Shown: positions 8,276 to 16,673, numbered from the stretch's first letter. The stretch: DNA of 24,150 nucleotides from CAYLLT01 sp964591605 (GCA_964591605.1 CAZQEN010000077.1:1-24150), one strand, 5' to 3'. Notes: generated by a model not told the origin, from the sequence alone. Translations and numbers: made by a program.

Positions 8276-9820
8276 ATGACCCGACATCTGATATCACGCC
8301 CGCGCCGGACGTGGAGCGGGTGCCTGACCTGCGCGGTGATGGTTTATGTGACGCTGACCGCCGGTCCGACGCTGGCCGCCCCGCGCTGGCTGCTGGTGTA
8401 TTACCGCCAGATCGGAAACAACGTGAACTCCAACAACCGCACCATCGAGAACCACCTGTTCCGCGAAGACGGCACGAAGGGTGCGAACATCGGCGTGACC
8501 AACCAGTCCAACCCGAACCTGGCCATCTTCGGCCTGGCCAACGCCGACGGCTGGTGCCGGATCGACACCAACCTGAGCAACTTCGCCTATGACGTGCGAA
8601 TCTTCAACCCGGGCGTGGCCACCGACCAGTCGCCGACGTTTTACTATCAGAACCCGCAGGCGGGCAAATACTACTCCTTCGAGACGCAGTGGATGTACGT
8701 CTCGGATCCGTCGCGCGTGGTCCCCTACCCGGCGCAGCCTGTCTACCACTACGACCAGGTGAGCGGCCTCAACAGCCCGACGCTTCAGGAGCCGCCCGGC
8801 TTCTACAGCGACGCGTTCTGCGTGACGAACTGCAGCAACTATGCGGATTATCACGTTCAGACGTTCGTCGTGCCGCCGGGGATCAACCGCATCGTGAGCG
8901 TGCAGGCGTACCCGATCCGTGCCGAATGGCTGAGCCACTACCAGGTCCGCGCGAGCATCCGGCAGGGCGGCCCGAGCGGCCCGCAGATCGGCCCGACGGC
9001 CATCGGGCGCTGCCAGGTGGCGATCGAGTTCATCCCCGTACTCATCAACTGGGGGCTGCAGGACGTGCCGGTGACGCCGGGGCAGGCGTACGCCCTGCGG
9101 ATCGAGCCCCAGATCGGCCCCGACGCGTGCACCTCTTCGAGCGAGACCGGCTTCAACGCGTATGTGACGCAGAACAACAACTATGCCGCCGGCCAGGTGT
9201 ACAACGGCCCCACCGCCCTGCCGAACCGCGATCTGCTGGCGATCATCGTCGGCGTCGGCTACGACGTCGAGCCGGTCAACCCGGCCGTCATCACGCGCAG
9301 CCCCGCCACGCTCACGCGCAGCGTTGTCCGCGGCAACAACCTCGCCAACGACAGCTTCACCGTCGGCAACACCGGGGGGACGGCCTCGGAGATCACGTTC
9401 AGCGACGATGCGACGTGGCTCTTTCAAAGCTCGACGGGCGTCTATCTGCAACCGGGGGAGACGTCGGGCCCCATCATCCTGAGCTACATCACGCAGTACC
9501 TGGCGATCGGCCAGTACACCGGGACTGTGACGCTCAACGGCACGCACGCGAGCAACAGTCCGCAGACGCTCGTGGTGAACCTCACCGTTCAGCCGCCGCC
9601 GTATGCGCCATGTGACTTCGAGCCGGACGGGGATGTCGATCTCACTGATTTCGCCAGATTTCAGCTCTGCCTGAGCGGCGCGGGCGTCGCCCAGAACCTC
9701 TCCTCCTGCGCCGGGGCCCGGCTCGACTCCGACGACGACGTGGACGGCTCAGACCTGGACAGATTCCTGGCGTGCCTGAAGGGTGCGGACATCCCGGTGG
9801 TCACGACCTGCGCGGATTAG
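8276..9820 (+). CDS. Secreted protein with BACON/Ig-like domain and dockerin-like module
   Basis: 514 residues. The export signal is long: a basic start (MTRHLISRPRRTW) then a hydrophobic stretch ending TAGPTLAA. Residues about 35-340 are an Asn-, Gly- and Tyr-rich extracellular region of no family I know. Residues about 340-440 have the pattern of BACON-type or related Ig-like domains (SPATLTRSVVRGN, FTVGNTGGTASEITFSDD, then YTGTVTLNG and SPQTLVVNLTV); these often bind or position enzymes on mucin or polysaccharide. Two dockerin-like repeats close the protein (CDFEPDGDVDLTDF and LDSDDDVDGSDL). GGGAGGAG at 8266-8273 lies just before ATG 8276, and the preceding gene ends 16 bp upstream, so the two are co-transcribed. 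No catalytic residues are obvious, so a binding or scaffold role is more likely than an enzyme (inference). Confidence 0.83.
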   Translation: MTRHLISRPRRTWSGCLTCAVMVYVTLTAGPTLAAPRWLLVYYRQIGNNVNSNNRTIENHLFREDGTKGANIGVTNQSNPNLAIFGLANADGWCRIDTNLSNFAYDVRIFNPGVATDQSPTFYYQNPQAGKYYSFETQWMYVSDPSRVVPYPAQPVYHYDQVSGLNSPTLQEPPGFYSDAFCVTNCSNYADYHVQTFVVPPGINRIVSVQAYPIRAEWLSHYQVRASIRQGGPSGPQIGPTAIGRCQVAIEFIPVLINWGLQDVPVTPGQAYALRIEPQIGPDACTSSSETGFNAYVTQNNNYAAGQVYNGPTALPNRDLLAIIVGVGYDVEPVNPAVITRSPATLTRSVVRGNNLANDSFTVGNTGGTASEITFSDDATWLFQSSTGVYLQPGETSGPIILSYITQYLAIGQYTGTVTLNGTHASNSPQTLVVNLTVQPPPYAPCDFEPDGDVDLTDFARFQLCLSGAGVAQNLSSCAGARLDSDDDVDGSDLDRFLACLKGADIPVVTTCAD

Positions 9821-9956
9821 TGGCGGATGGGTGAATGCAGGCCTCCCGCGCGTCGGTGTTTCTGCCGTACAGCGTCCGCGGCACGGCACACGGGCCATTG
9901 CTCTTTTCGCAATCCCGCTCTTTCGCGCTTTCGCGATGAATCCGTCGGGTGCTTTC
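9821..9956. other. Convergent intergenic region with a weak hairpin
   Basis: 136 bp lie between two convergent genes. The only structure seen is TGCCGT (9863-9868) with ACGGCA (9883-9888), 14 nt apart. It is not followed by a T-run on either strand. It may assist termination but is weak. Confidence 0.3.
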
Positions 9957-12900
9957 TCACGGCCGTCGCGGAGCGTCAGACACCCGCGGCGGGCCAACCT
10001 GGAGCGTGGCCGTGTTGTTGCCTTCGTAGAGCTCATCCACCTTCTGATCGGCATCCAGAACGACGCGGTAGGCCGGGGCCTTCGGAAATCCGACGAACTC
10101 GAACTTCCGCACGGCGGGGTCGAGTTCGGGGGCGGGGAGTTGGCCGGTTTTCCGCTCGGCCACGCGCTTCCAGGTGCCGTCGGGCTGCCGGGCCTCCAGG
10201 GCGACGGTCAGGCCGGGCAGGGGCTCGCTGCCGATGCTGTGCATCGTCGCCAGCAGCACATCCGGGGCACCGAGCGACACGTCGCGGTCGGCGATGGCGG
10301 CGTCGGGAGCGGTTTGCGGCACATCGAGCGGATTGAGCCGGCGCAGGTCGATCGCGAAGGGCTTTCGGGGCGGCACGTCGACGTAGTACGTGTCGAGGCG
10401 GCGGCGATAAGTAAACCGCGTCGGCTCGCTCCAGCCGTAGCGGCGATTGACGGACTCGCCCGGCAGGATCTCGCCCTGCGTCGCCTGATAGACGCCCGGC
10501 GTGAGCCGCCAAATGCGCATTCCGACGCGGATCGGCTGGTCGTGGAAGCTGTAGACCCAGGTGCGCAGGCGTGTGTCGGTGGCGGCCACGACCAGGGCGG
10601 CGAAGTCCGGATCGGGCACCTCCCACGTCACCGCCATGGTGGGCGTGAGGCCGTCGCGCCAGGTCGCCAGCGCGCCGGTATACGCTCCGATCGTCTCGCG
10701 CGTGGCGGGCAGGCCGGCGCGGTCGGTCTGGAGCAGCTCCTCGGTCATGAGCCGGAAGTTGACCCGCATCGACCGGGCGGCCTTTTCGACGGACTTCATG
10801 AGGGTGTCCAGGTCGTTGGTGACCAGGTAGCGCTGATACGGCGCAGCGAAGCGCAGGAGGTACTCCTCCATGGTGCGGTCGCCGCTGAGCCAGCGGAAGA
10901 GGGCCATCGTGTCGGTGTGCGAGTCGCCCTGCTGGCCGGAGATGACCCACTCGCGGGAGCCCGGCTTCAGGCGGCCGTCGTTGCGGATGAGCGGGCCATA
11001 GGAGCCCCAGAGGCAGTAGTGGTACATGGGTTCCAGGTATTTCGGATCGCCAGTGAGCCGGTAGGCGGCCAGGAACGCGCCCTGGATCATGCTGCCCATG
11101 CCCGGCGGGGCATCGGGCTCGGGCGCATTGGCGGTGGACCAGTCCTTGAGCGTCGTGCCCTCGGGCGGGATGGGTGTGCCCGAGGGGTAGAAGAGCTGCC
11201 CGGGGACGACGCCGGCCGGCTTGCGGGGGTAGTCGGTCATCGTCTGGCTGCGCCAGCCCTCGACCCAGCTCAGGTACACGCGCCGCGCCTCGCGGTTGCC
11301 CCAGAGTGCCAGGTGCTGGAGGTGCTTCATGGTGCGGGTGTTGTAGTGGACGTCGCCCTCTTCGTGCGGCGTCTTGCCCACGCGGCCGTCGCCGTAGTGG
11401 CCCGACTTGAACCGGTAATGCCCGGTCTGGTCGACGCCCATGTAGATGTCGCGGATGGTTCTGGCCGACCGCATGTTCCGCTCGATCCAGTGCGGGTCGC
11501 CCCAGCGCAGGATCATCATCGTGGGTTGTGTGTCGGCGGAGGGCTCGGCGGAATGCTCGGCGTCGCCGAACTCGCCGATTCCGAACTCGGGGTTGATCGC
11601 GGCGCCCCAGATGCCGTCGCAGAGCCGTTCGATGCCGGCCACGATCGCCGGGTCGCCCGTGGACACCGCGGCCAGCGGGCCCCAGTCGCGCAGGATCTCG
11701 CAGTCGTCGCCCCAGCCGCCGCCGAGCTCGCCGGTTTTGCGCTGGCGCTTGGTGAACCACCAGTTGAGCACCGCGCACTGGCGGGCGTAAAGCTCGCGCA
11801 GGTAGCGGGCCCAGGCCGGGGCCGGCGAGTCGTCGTCGATCAGCTCCCGGCCCCAGGGGATTTCCTCGTCCGTCAACTCCCGCAGGCTCTGATTCTGGGG
11901 GTACCACTTCTTGAGCGCGCGGAAGGTCTCGGTCGCGCGGGCGAGGACCTCGCGGTTGGCGCCCTCCATGGCGTGGGCGCGGGCGAGACGCGCCTTGTAG
12001 AACGTCGCCTTGTCGTAGAAGGGGTTGTTCGCCCGACCCATGGCCAGGGCCGCGCTGACGGCCAGCTCGCCGCTGGGCTGGCCCTGAAAGCGCAGGACCT
12101 CGAACGCCTGCACCCGGCGGCCGAGTTCGGCGTAGTCGGCGAGCCGCTCGTCGCCTTGATGGGCGGCGGCCAGATCGATCAGCAGCCGGCCCGCCCGCTC
12201 GAAATCGGCCGGGGACGCTTCGTAGTAGAGGTGTCCGACGGCATGCGCCACGCCCGCCGCCCGCACCTCCGGATCCGGGAGCGATGCGAAGAACTCTTCC
12301 GCCTCCCGCGGCCGGCCCGCATTGAACAGCTCGATCCCCCGGCGGGCCAGGGACTCCACGTCGGGGCGCGAGGCGGAGAGCCGGCGATCGTCGTCGAGGA
12401 CGAGGGGCAGACCCCTGAGCGACTCGACGTAACGCGGTGTCTGCGGGTTTTTGACTGTGCGCTCGTAGACTCTGACGTTGTCCACGAGCATGCCGGTCCA
12501 GGTGACCAGGCCGACCATGTCGAAGCCGGGGCCGCCCAGCGGGTCCTTGTCGGTGGTGGTGATGAGCACCTGGCCGTCGACCTCGAGGGTGATGGTGGTG
12601 CCATCCTTCATGCCGCAGATGCGGTGCACTTTGCCCAACTCGATCTTGCGGGCCGGGTCGCGGATCTGCACCCGCTCCATGGCCCGGCCGCCGATCACCT
12701 GGTTGAAGGTGTTGTATCCGCCGCCGAACGCGAGCAGATAGCCGAAGTTGTACTGATCCCCCGACCTGCCGACGCCCAGGCCGATGGAGAGGTCGCAGGG
12801 CTTGACGCCCTCGGGCACCTGGCCGTCGTATTCGACGCGCACGTCCGCCGCGAAGTGCCGGTTGATCGTGGCCAGGTGCGGCCCATCGAGCCCGTACTTG

Positions 12901-13097
12901 AGCCGGCCGCCGACGATCTCCCATTTGCCGCGGATGATCCAGTCGGGGCCGAGTTCGGTTCGCTCGAAATCGTCCTGGAAGACGAGCTTCCACTCTCTCG
13001 CATCGAAACCGGACGCCGGCGAAGCCGGCAGCGCCGATCCGCCCTGTCCGACGGCGAGCAGACAGATCACAACGGTCAGGGCATTGAGCCGAATCAT
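9957..13097 (-). CDS. Very large secreted protein: LamG/DUF1080-like N-domain, helical toroid-like core, CARDB-like end
   Basis: 1046 residues. The signal peptide is MIRLNALTVVICLLAVGQGGSALPA. Residues about 30-210 resemble a concanavalin-type (LamG/DUF1080) domain, with FQDDFERTELGPDW at its start and MLVDNVRVYE near its end. Residues about 250-800 are mostly helical, with repeated Trp/Gly/His-rich segments (GGGWGDDCEILRDW, HYRFKSGHYGDGR, HEEGDVHYNTRTMKHL). This suggests an alpha/alpha toroid as in many polysaccharide lyases and glycosidases. The last 100 residues (VDELYEGNNTATLQV) look like a CARDB/Ig-type domain. I cannot name an exact family or the active residues. The start is ATG 13097, because AAGGAG at 13104-13109 sits 6 nt before it; ATG 13103 is too close, and the longer open frame upstream only translates repeat DNA. 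It lies downstream of another large glycosidase-like gene across the repeat cluster and N gap. Confidence 0.8.
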   Translation of the reverse strand: MIRLNALTVVICLLAVGQGGSALPASPASGFDAREWKLVFQDDFERTELGPDWIIRGKWEIVGGRLKYGLDGPHLATINRHFAADVRVEYDGQVPEGVKPCDLSIGLGVGRSGDQYNFGYLLAFGGGYNTFNQVIGGRAMERVQIRDPARKIELGKVHRICGMKDGTTITLEVDGQVLITTTDKDPLGGPGFDMVGLVTWTGMLVDNVRVYERTVKNPQTPRYVESLRGLPLVLDDDRRLSASRPDVESLARRGIELFNAGRPREAEEFFASLPDPEVRAAGVAHAVGHLYYEASPADFERAGRLLIDLAAAHQGDERLADYAELGRRVQAFEVLRFQGQPSGELAVSAALAMGRANNPFYDKATFYKARLARAHAMEGANREVLARATETFRALKKWYPQNQSLRELTDEEIPWGRELIDDDSPAPAWARYLRELYARQCAVLNWWFTKRQRKTGELGGGWGDDCEILRDWGPLAAVSTGDPAIVAGIERLCDGIWGAAINPEFGIGEFGDAEHSAEPSADTQPTMMILRWGDPHWIERNMRSARTIRDIYMGVDQTGHYRFKSGHYGDGRVGKTPHEEGDVHYNTRTMKHLQHLALWGNREARRVYLSWVEGWRSQTMTDYPRKPAGVVPGQLFYPSGTPIPPEGTTLKDWSTANAPEPDAPPGMGSMIQGAFLAAYRLTGDPKYLEPMYHYCLWGSYGPLIRNDGRLKPGSREWVISGQQGDSHTDTMALFRWLSGDRTMEEYLLRFAAPYQRYLVTNDLDTLMKSVEKAARSMRVNFRLMTEELLQTDRAGLPATRETIGAYTGALATWRDGLTPTMAVTWEVPDPDFAALVVAATDTRLRTWVYSFHDQPIRVGMRIWRLTPGVYQATQGEILPGESVNRRYGWSEPTRFTYRRRLDTYYVDVPPRKPFAIDLRRLNPLDVPQTAPDAAIADRDVSLGAPDVLLATMHSIGSEPLPGLTVALEARQPDGTWKRVAERKTGQLPAPELDPAVRKFEFVGFPKAPAYRVVLDADQKVDELYEGNNTATLQVGPPRVSDAPRRP

Positions 13098-13103
13098 GAG
13101 CAT

Positions 13104-13109
13104 CTCCTT
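13104..13109 (-). promoter_or_regulatory. Shine-Dalgarno site that decides start 13097
   Basis: AAGGAG on the minus strand directly abuts ATG 13103 but lies 6 nt from ATG 13097, so 13097 is the functional start. The first repeat hairpin (13119-13136) lies only 9 nt further upstream in the mRNA, close enough to influence ribosome access. Confidence 0.75.
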
Positions 13110-13118
13110 GGGATGGCA

Positions 13119-13244
13119 GGGTGGGCTCCGCCCACCATCGGGAGGCCGCAATCGTACGGATTGGTGGGCGGAGCCCACCCTACGATTTTGCCCACCGTCA
13201 GCCGGTGACGATCGTATGGAACGGTGGGCGGAGCCCACCCTACG
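13119..13244. repeat. REP/BIME-like palindromic repeat, copy A
   Basis: This 126-bp unit holds three palindromes with the stem GGTGGGC / GCCCACC around a 3-nt loop: 13119-13136 (loop TCC), 13163-13180 (GGA) and 13223-13240 (GGA). The first is inverted relative to the other two and is their exact 18-nt reverse complement. Read from the foot, the second and third palindromes are preceded by GTAG (minus strand) and the first by GCAG. A foot tetranucleotide followed by a palindrome is the layout of REP elements moved by RAYT transposases. The segments at 13151-13184 and 13211-13244 are also near copies of each other, 60 bp apart. Confidence 0.9.
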
Positions 13245-13263
13245 TTTCTGGCAACGGACCATG

Positions 13264-13311
13264 TCACCTCGCCTGCGGCCGGATCTCAATTCCGTTCGGC
13301 CCATCGTGCAG
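13264..13311 (-). pseudogene. Relic of a gene 3' end resembling the end of the neighbouring 896-residue gene
   Basis: The minus strand encodes LHDGPNGIEIRPQAR-stop. The gene ending at 13546 finishes LHDGPIGIELRAR-stop. Eleven of thirteen aligned residues match, plus a two-residue insertion (Pro-Gln), and the DNA agrees at about 35 of 42 aligned positions. Directly upstream on the minus strand lies repeat copy B, which reads in the same frame without a stop back to the N gap. This is therefore either a tandem-duplicated gene tail or the end of a paralogue whose body is missing or hidden in the gap. Confidence 0.65.
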
Positions 13312-13317
13312 ATGGTA

Positions 13318-13442
13318 GGGTGGGCTCTGCCCACCATCGGGAGGCCGCAATCGTACGGATTGGTGGGCATAGCCCACCCTACGATTCTGCCCACCGTCAG
13401 CCGGTGACGATCGTATGGAACGGTGGGCGGAGCCCACCCTAC
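13318..13442. repeat. REP/BIME-like palindromic repeat, copy B
   Basis: Second copy of the unit at 13119-13244, starting 199 bp later and cut by the N run one base before its expected end. Over 125 bases it differs from copy A at four positions. Three of the four fall in the 3-nt loops (TCC to TCT, GGA to ATA), so all stems stay perfect. All three palindromes here have GTAG at the foot. Confidence 0.9.
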
Positions 13443-13542
13443 NNNNNNNNNNNNNNNNNNNNNNNNNNNNNNNNNNNNNNNNNNNNNNNNNNNNNNNNNN
13501 NNNNNNNNNNNNNNNNNNNNNNNNNNNNNNNNNNNNNNNNNN
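13443..13542. other. Assembly gap of exactly 100 N
   Basis: A run of exactly 100 N breaks the sequence at the end of repeat copy B. The round number suggests a placeholder rather than a measured length. If the 199-bp period of copies A and B continues to the real gene end at 13546, the missing sequence would be only about 17 bp. A larger gap is equally possible. Confidence 0.95.
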
Positions 13543-13545
13543 GTT

Positions 13546-16236
13546 TCACCTGGCCCGCAACTCGATGCCGATCGGCCCGTCGTGCAGGGCGGGCAGGTCG
13601 AGTTTGAGCGGCTGATCAGTCAATACGCCGATGTCGCCGGATCGACCCAGCACATAACGAGCCCGCCAGGGTCCGCCGACCTTCGGCAGGCGCGAGGTGT
13701 CGATTCTGATGGTGAAGGTGCCGGGCGTCTCGGAGCGGTTGGCCAGGAAAATCAGGGCGCGGCGCGGTTCGGTGTAGTTCCCGGCGTAGAAGCCCTCGCC
13801 GCTGACGAGCTCCTGCGCATACCACGGCCGGGCGTCGATCAGGGTGTCCCAATCGATGGATTCGAGCAGGTCCCACAGCGGCCGGACGCGTTTCCACGTG
13901 TCGGTGGTGTCGGCGACGTCGCCCCACGCTCCGTTGCCGCTGCAGACCTGGATGTCGCTCAGGTTCACGGCGGCCATGGCGATGTTGTAAGGGTTCTGCG
14001 ACGACTCGCGCATGCCGTACATCTTGTATGTTGCCCCGGCCAGCAGCGCGTTGTACTGATCGCGGTAGCGCTCCGGCGGGCACTCCTGGAACGATTCGCC
14101 GATCATCTGGCAGTCATAGAAGCCGTTGACCATCGGGTGCGAGCCGCCCCAGGTTTCGAGGCCGAAGCCCGCCTTGTGGCGCTCGAACACCTTTTTGACG
14201 CGGTAATACAGGCGGTGCAGCATCTCGTCGAGCGAGAGATCGGCGTCCTCCGGATGCAGCGGGCCCTGGAGCGCTCCCTGGCTCAGGTACGCCAGCGTCC
14301 CATCGACGTAGAAGCCGTCGAGCCCGTGCTCGCGGCACCAGTAGTCGGTCATCCACGGCAGGAAGTCCTGCCAGCGCCCCGCCACGTTGTAGAAGGTCGA
14401 ATCCTGCAGGTCCCAGTTCTTCTGGTACGTCGGCGAGCCCGGCTTGCCGCCGAATTCGCTGGTGTCCTCGATCCGCAGCAGGCTGCTTCGCCCGGGCAGC
14501 ACGCCGATGTAGCCGATCGTCGTCATGCCCAGACGGTGCGTCTCGGCCATGGCCCGCTGCATCTCCGGCTCGTTGACCAGAAAGCCCTCCCGGTCGCGAA
14601 AGTCGCTGCTGATCCAGGTGTGGTGCCAGACCATGGCATCGGTGCCGTGGCCCTTGTAGCGGGCGAGGTCCACGTTGTCGGGGTACTCCTGAAAGCTGGG
14701 CATCCGCCGCCAGTGCTGGACGGGCCCCTCGGGGTATTTGATGTAATGCACCATACGCTTGGAGAAGCCGATCTTGTTGAGGGGCTGGGCGGGCAGGATC
14801 ACCGTCGCGAACCGGAGCACGGGATCCGTCGTGCGGATGCCCAGCGCGTCGCGCCCGTCGGGGCGGCCTTCAGTCAGCGCGTGACCGGGAGCCAGCGTCT
14901 TGAGGTAGATACCTGCCCTGTTGTTGTGCCGCATGTACGTCGCTGCCGGCTTGTCCGAGGGGCCGGACAGAAATGCCGGTGCGAGACCGAGAAACGCCTG
15001 GATCTCTTTTGTCCGGATGCCTTCCGGCGCCTGCAGCTTCACCGTCCAGAACCAGACGGTCTGCACCGTGAGCCTGATCGAGACCATCGCGGTCGCCGCT
15101 GCGCCCGCATCGTCGCGCAGCGCGAAACGCATGCGAATGCCCGCCGCGTCGGCCTCGATGGCGGGTTTGCCCGCGGGATCGATGCGATACACCTTTCCGC
15201 TCTCTTCGATGATCGTCAGGTCCGGGAACGGCCCGTCGATGAGCGTGTCGTTTCCGTACAGCCCGGCCTTGACCGTCGCGCGGACGCCGCCCTCGACAGC
15301 CGTCAGCGCCGCGGTCGCACCCGTCGCCGGCCAGGTCCAGCGGACGCTGTCGGTCTGCGTCTCCACCTGATTGCGCCGCCGGACGTCGCCGTCGAACTCG
15401 GCGTCGAGCCCCTTGCAGAATGCGTACATCTCCTGATCACAGCGGTTGCGGCGCTCCTTTTCCGCGGGCGTGATGAGCTCGGACTGTTCAACATCGCGTA
15501 CCCGAACCGTACCGGTCGAGCCGAAGCCGAATTTGCCGCCTGCCGGATCCGGGTCGTCGAACTCAAAGATGAGTTTGCCATCGAGCCACAGCTTGATCGC
15601 GCTGCCGCGGGTTTCGATTTTGAGGCCGTGCCAGCCGTCGCCGGCCGGTGCAAGCGTGCCGGCCTTGATGATCCGATTCGACGACTCTTCGGGCATCGGC
15701 GAGGAGTGCGATTGGCCGCCGATCATCGAGCGGCTGACGGTTACGGATCGCGCCTGAGCCTGGCCGCTGGTCAGATCGAGCTCGATCAATACCTCGCCGA
15801 ACGCGTCGGTTGACCGCAGCAGGATGAGAATCGGCGCCTTTTCCTGCCGGATGGAGCAGGAGATGACCTGGTTGCGCAGCGGCACGCCGGCCAGGGCGAC
15901 GGTGGCGGTGATCCGAGCGCCGTCCTCATCGAATGTCACACCCGCCAGATCCGGAGGGCCGGTGAAGTCCTTGCGCTCGTAGGGCAGGTCGAGAACGTGC
16001 CAGGTGCGTTTGGCCACCCACTCCATCACGTGCAGACTCTGGTCCGCGCGATCGTGCCCGGCGGCACGGCCGAGCGTGGGCTCTGCGATCAGCTCCCCCG
16101 CATCCTCCTGCGGCGCCGGGCGTCGAAACCGCTCGACCGCCGGTGCCTGGGATGCCGAAATCAGTGCGGCGCCGAGCAGGAAGGCCACATGGAGCCCGGA
16201 TGAACCACGACGATACGAATACGTCAGATCACGCAT
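13546..16236 (-). CDS. Large secreted glycosidase-like protein, TIM barrel, DUF6067/GH123-like
   Basis: 896 residues. The export signal lies within the first 35 residues (VAFLLGAALISASQA). Residues about 185-265 form a concanavalin/DUF1080-like segment (WHGLKIETRGSAIKLWLDG, FGFGSTGTVRVRDVE). Residues about 510-830 look like a TIM barrel: GTDAMVWHHTWI, GMTTIGYIGVLPG, HGLDGFYVDGT (near 640) and DCQMIGESF (near 710). An Asp at the end of FYVD and a later Glu in a GE pair are the pattern I know from DUF6067 proteins, which are related to GH123 hexosaminidases. A C-terminal beta-sandwich follows (ALIFLANRSETPGTFTIRID). The start is ATG 16236, with GGAG at 16247-16250 spaced 10 nt. The stop lies 3 bases from the N gap. 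It probably heads an operon with the 1046-residue gene. Family assignment is from motif memory; substrate unknown. Confidence 0.8.
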   Translation of the reverse strand: MRDLTYSYRRGSSGLHVAFLLGAALISASQAPAVERFRRPAPQEDAGELIAEPTLGRAAGHDRADQSLHVMEWVAKRTWHVLDLPYERKDFTGPPDLAGVTFDEDGARITATVALAGVPLRNQVISCSIRQEKAPILILLRSTDAFGEVLIELDLTSGQAQARSVTVSRSMIGGQSHSSPMPEESSNRIIKAGTLAPAGDGWHGLKIETRGSAIKLWLDGKLIFEFDDPDPAGGKFGFGSTGTVRVRDVEQSELITPAEKERRNRCDQEMYAFCKGLDAEFDGDVRRRNQVETQTDSVRWTWPATGATAALTAVEGGVRATVKAGLYGNDTLIDGPFPDLTIIEESGKVYRIDPAGKPAIEADAAGIRMRFALRDDAGAAATAMVSIRLTVQTVWFWTVKLQAPEGIRTKEIQAFLGLAPAFLSGPSDKPAATYMRHNNRAGIYLKTLAPGHALTEGRPDGRDALGIRTTDPVLRFATVILPAQPLNKIGFSKRMVHYIKYPEGPVQHWRRMPSFQEYPDNVDLARYKGHGTDAMVWHHTWISSDFRDREGFLVNEPEMQRAMAETHRLGMTTIGYIGVLPGRSSLLRIEDTSEFGGKPGSPTYQKNWDLQDSTFYNVAGRWQDFLPWMTDYWCREHGLDGFYVDGTLAYLSQGALQGPLHPEDADLSLDEMLHRLYYRVKKVFERHKAGFGLETWGGSHPMVNGFYDCQMIGESFQECPPERYRDQYNALLAGATYKMYGMRESSQNPYNIAMAAVNLSDIQVCSGNGAWGDVADTTDTWKRVRPLWDLLESIDWDTLIDARPWYAQELVSGEGFYAGNYTEPRRALIFLANRSETPGTFTIRIDTSRLPKVGGPWRARYVLGRSGDIGVLTDQPLKLDLPALHDGPIGIELRAR

Positions 16237-16563
16237 TGAACTTGAACTCCACGGAGGAGGACACCCCGCTGATCACACCCGACACCAGGATCGACCCTGC
16301 GTCTGCGGGGTCATGGAGGGCCACGACCATCTGCCATGCTGGTTAAGACAGATGGTTCGCCTCCTTCGCCGGGGTAAATTAGCACCCCGGGGCTACAACG
16401 ACCAGCGGATTTCCGTTAAAGGCGGATCGGACCGCCCGTTGATCCTGGCGCGGGCATGGCCGGCAACCCAGCGAAAGTACTTCACGCAGAGACACAGCGC
16501 GGGCTATTGCCCGCAACCCAATGAGAGAAGCTCACGAAGAACCGCTGAACCCGCAGAGAAGCG

Positions 16564-16597
16564 GATTCGAGATTTGAGATCTGAGATTTGAGATTGA
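16564..16597. repeat. Heptamer tandem array, GATTTGA type
   Basis: Successive 7-bp units are GATTCGA, GATTTGA, GATCTGA and GATTTGA, then a shortened GATTGA. The unit length equals that of the CTTTCGA arrays at 3494-3574, and the TTCGA/TTTGA core is similar. It is intergenic here. Confidence 0.85.
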
Positions 16598-16673
16598 GGC
16601 GTGTTCGCAAGGTTCTTCCAGAAAAAAGGAAGTTGCGCGTTCGGAGCACAGGGGACAGAAGTCAGGCGACGAC

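Noticed and set aside
9783..13208. A 1141-residue plus-strand open frame, and a 986-residue minus-strand frame at 10033-12993, over the large secreted protein gene.
   Set aside because: Both are shadows of a GC-rich real gene in other frames. They lack a signal peptide or domains, are Arg/Gly/His/Ala-rich, and the minus-strand frame of 9957-13097 has clear domains and a ribosome site.
13098..13394. N-terminal extension of the 1046-residue protein up to 13394.
   Set aside because: It only translates palindromic repeat DNA (VGSAH/GGRSPP-like phrases). A signal peptide and Shine-Dalgarno sequence define the start at 13097.
13119..13442. A CRISPR array, because similar units recur about every 60 bp.
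   Set aside because: The recurring units are perfect palindromes in both orientations, the intervening sequence is itself repeated and not unique, and no cas gene is present.
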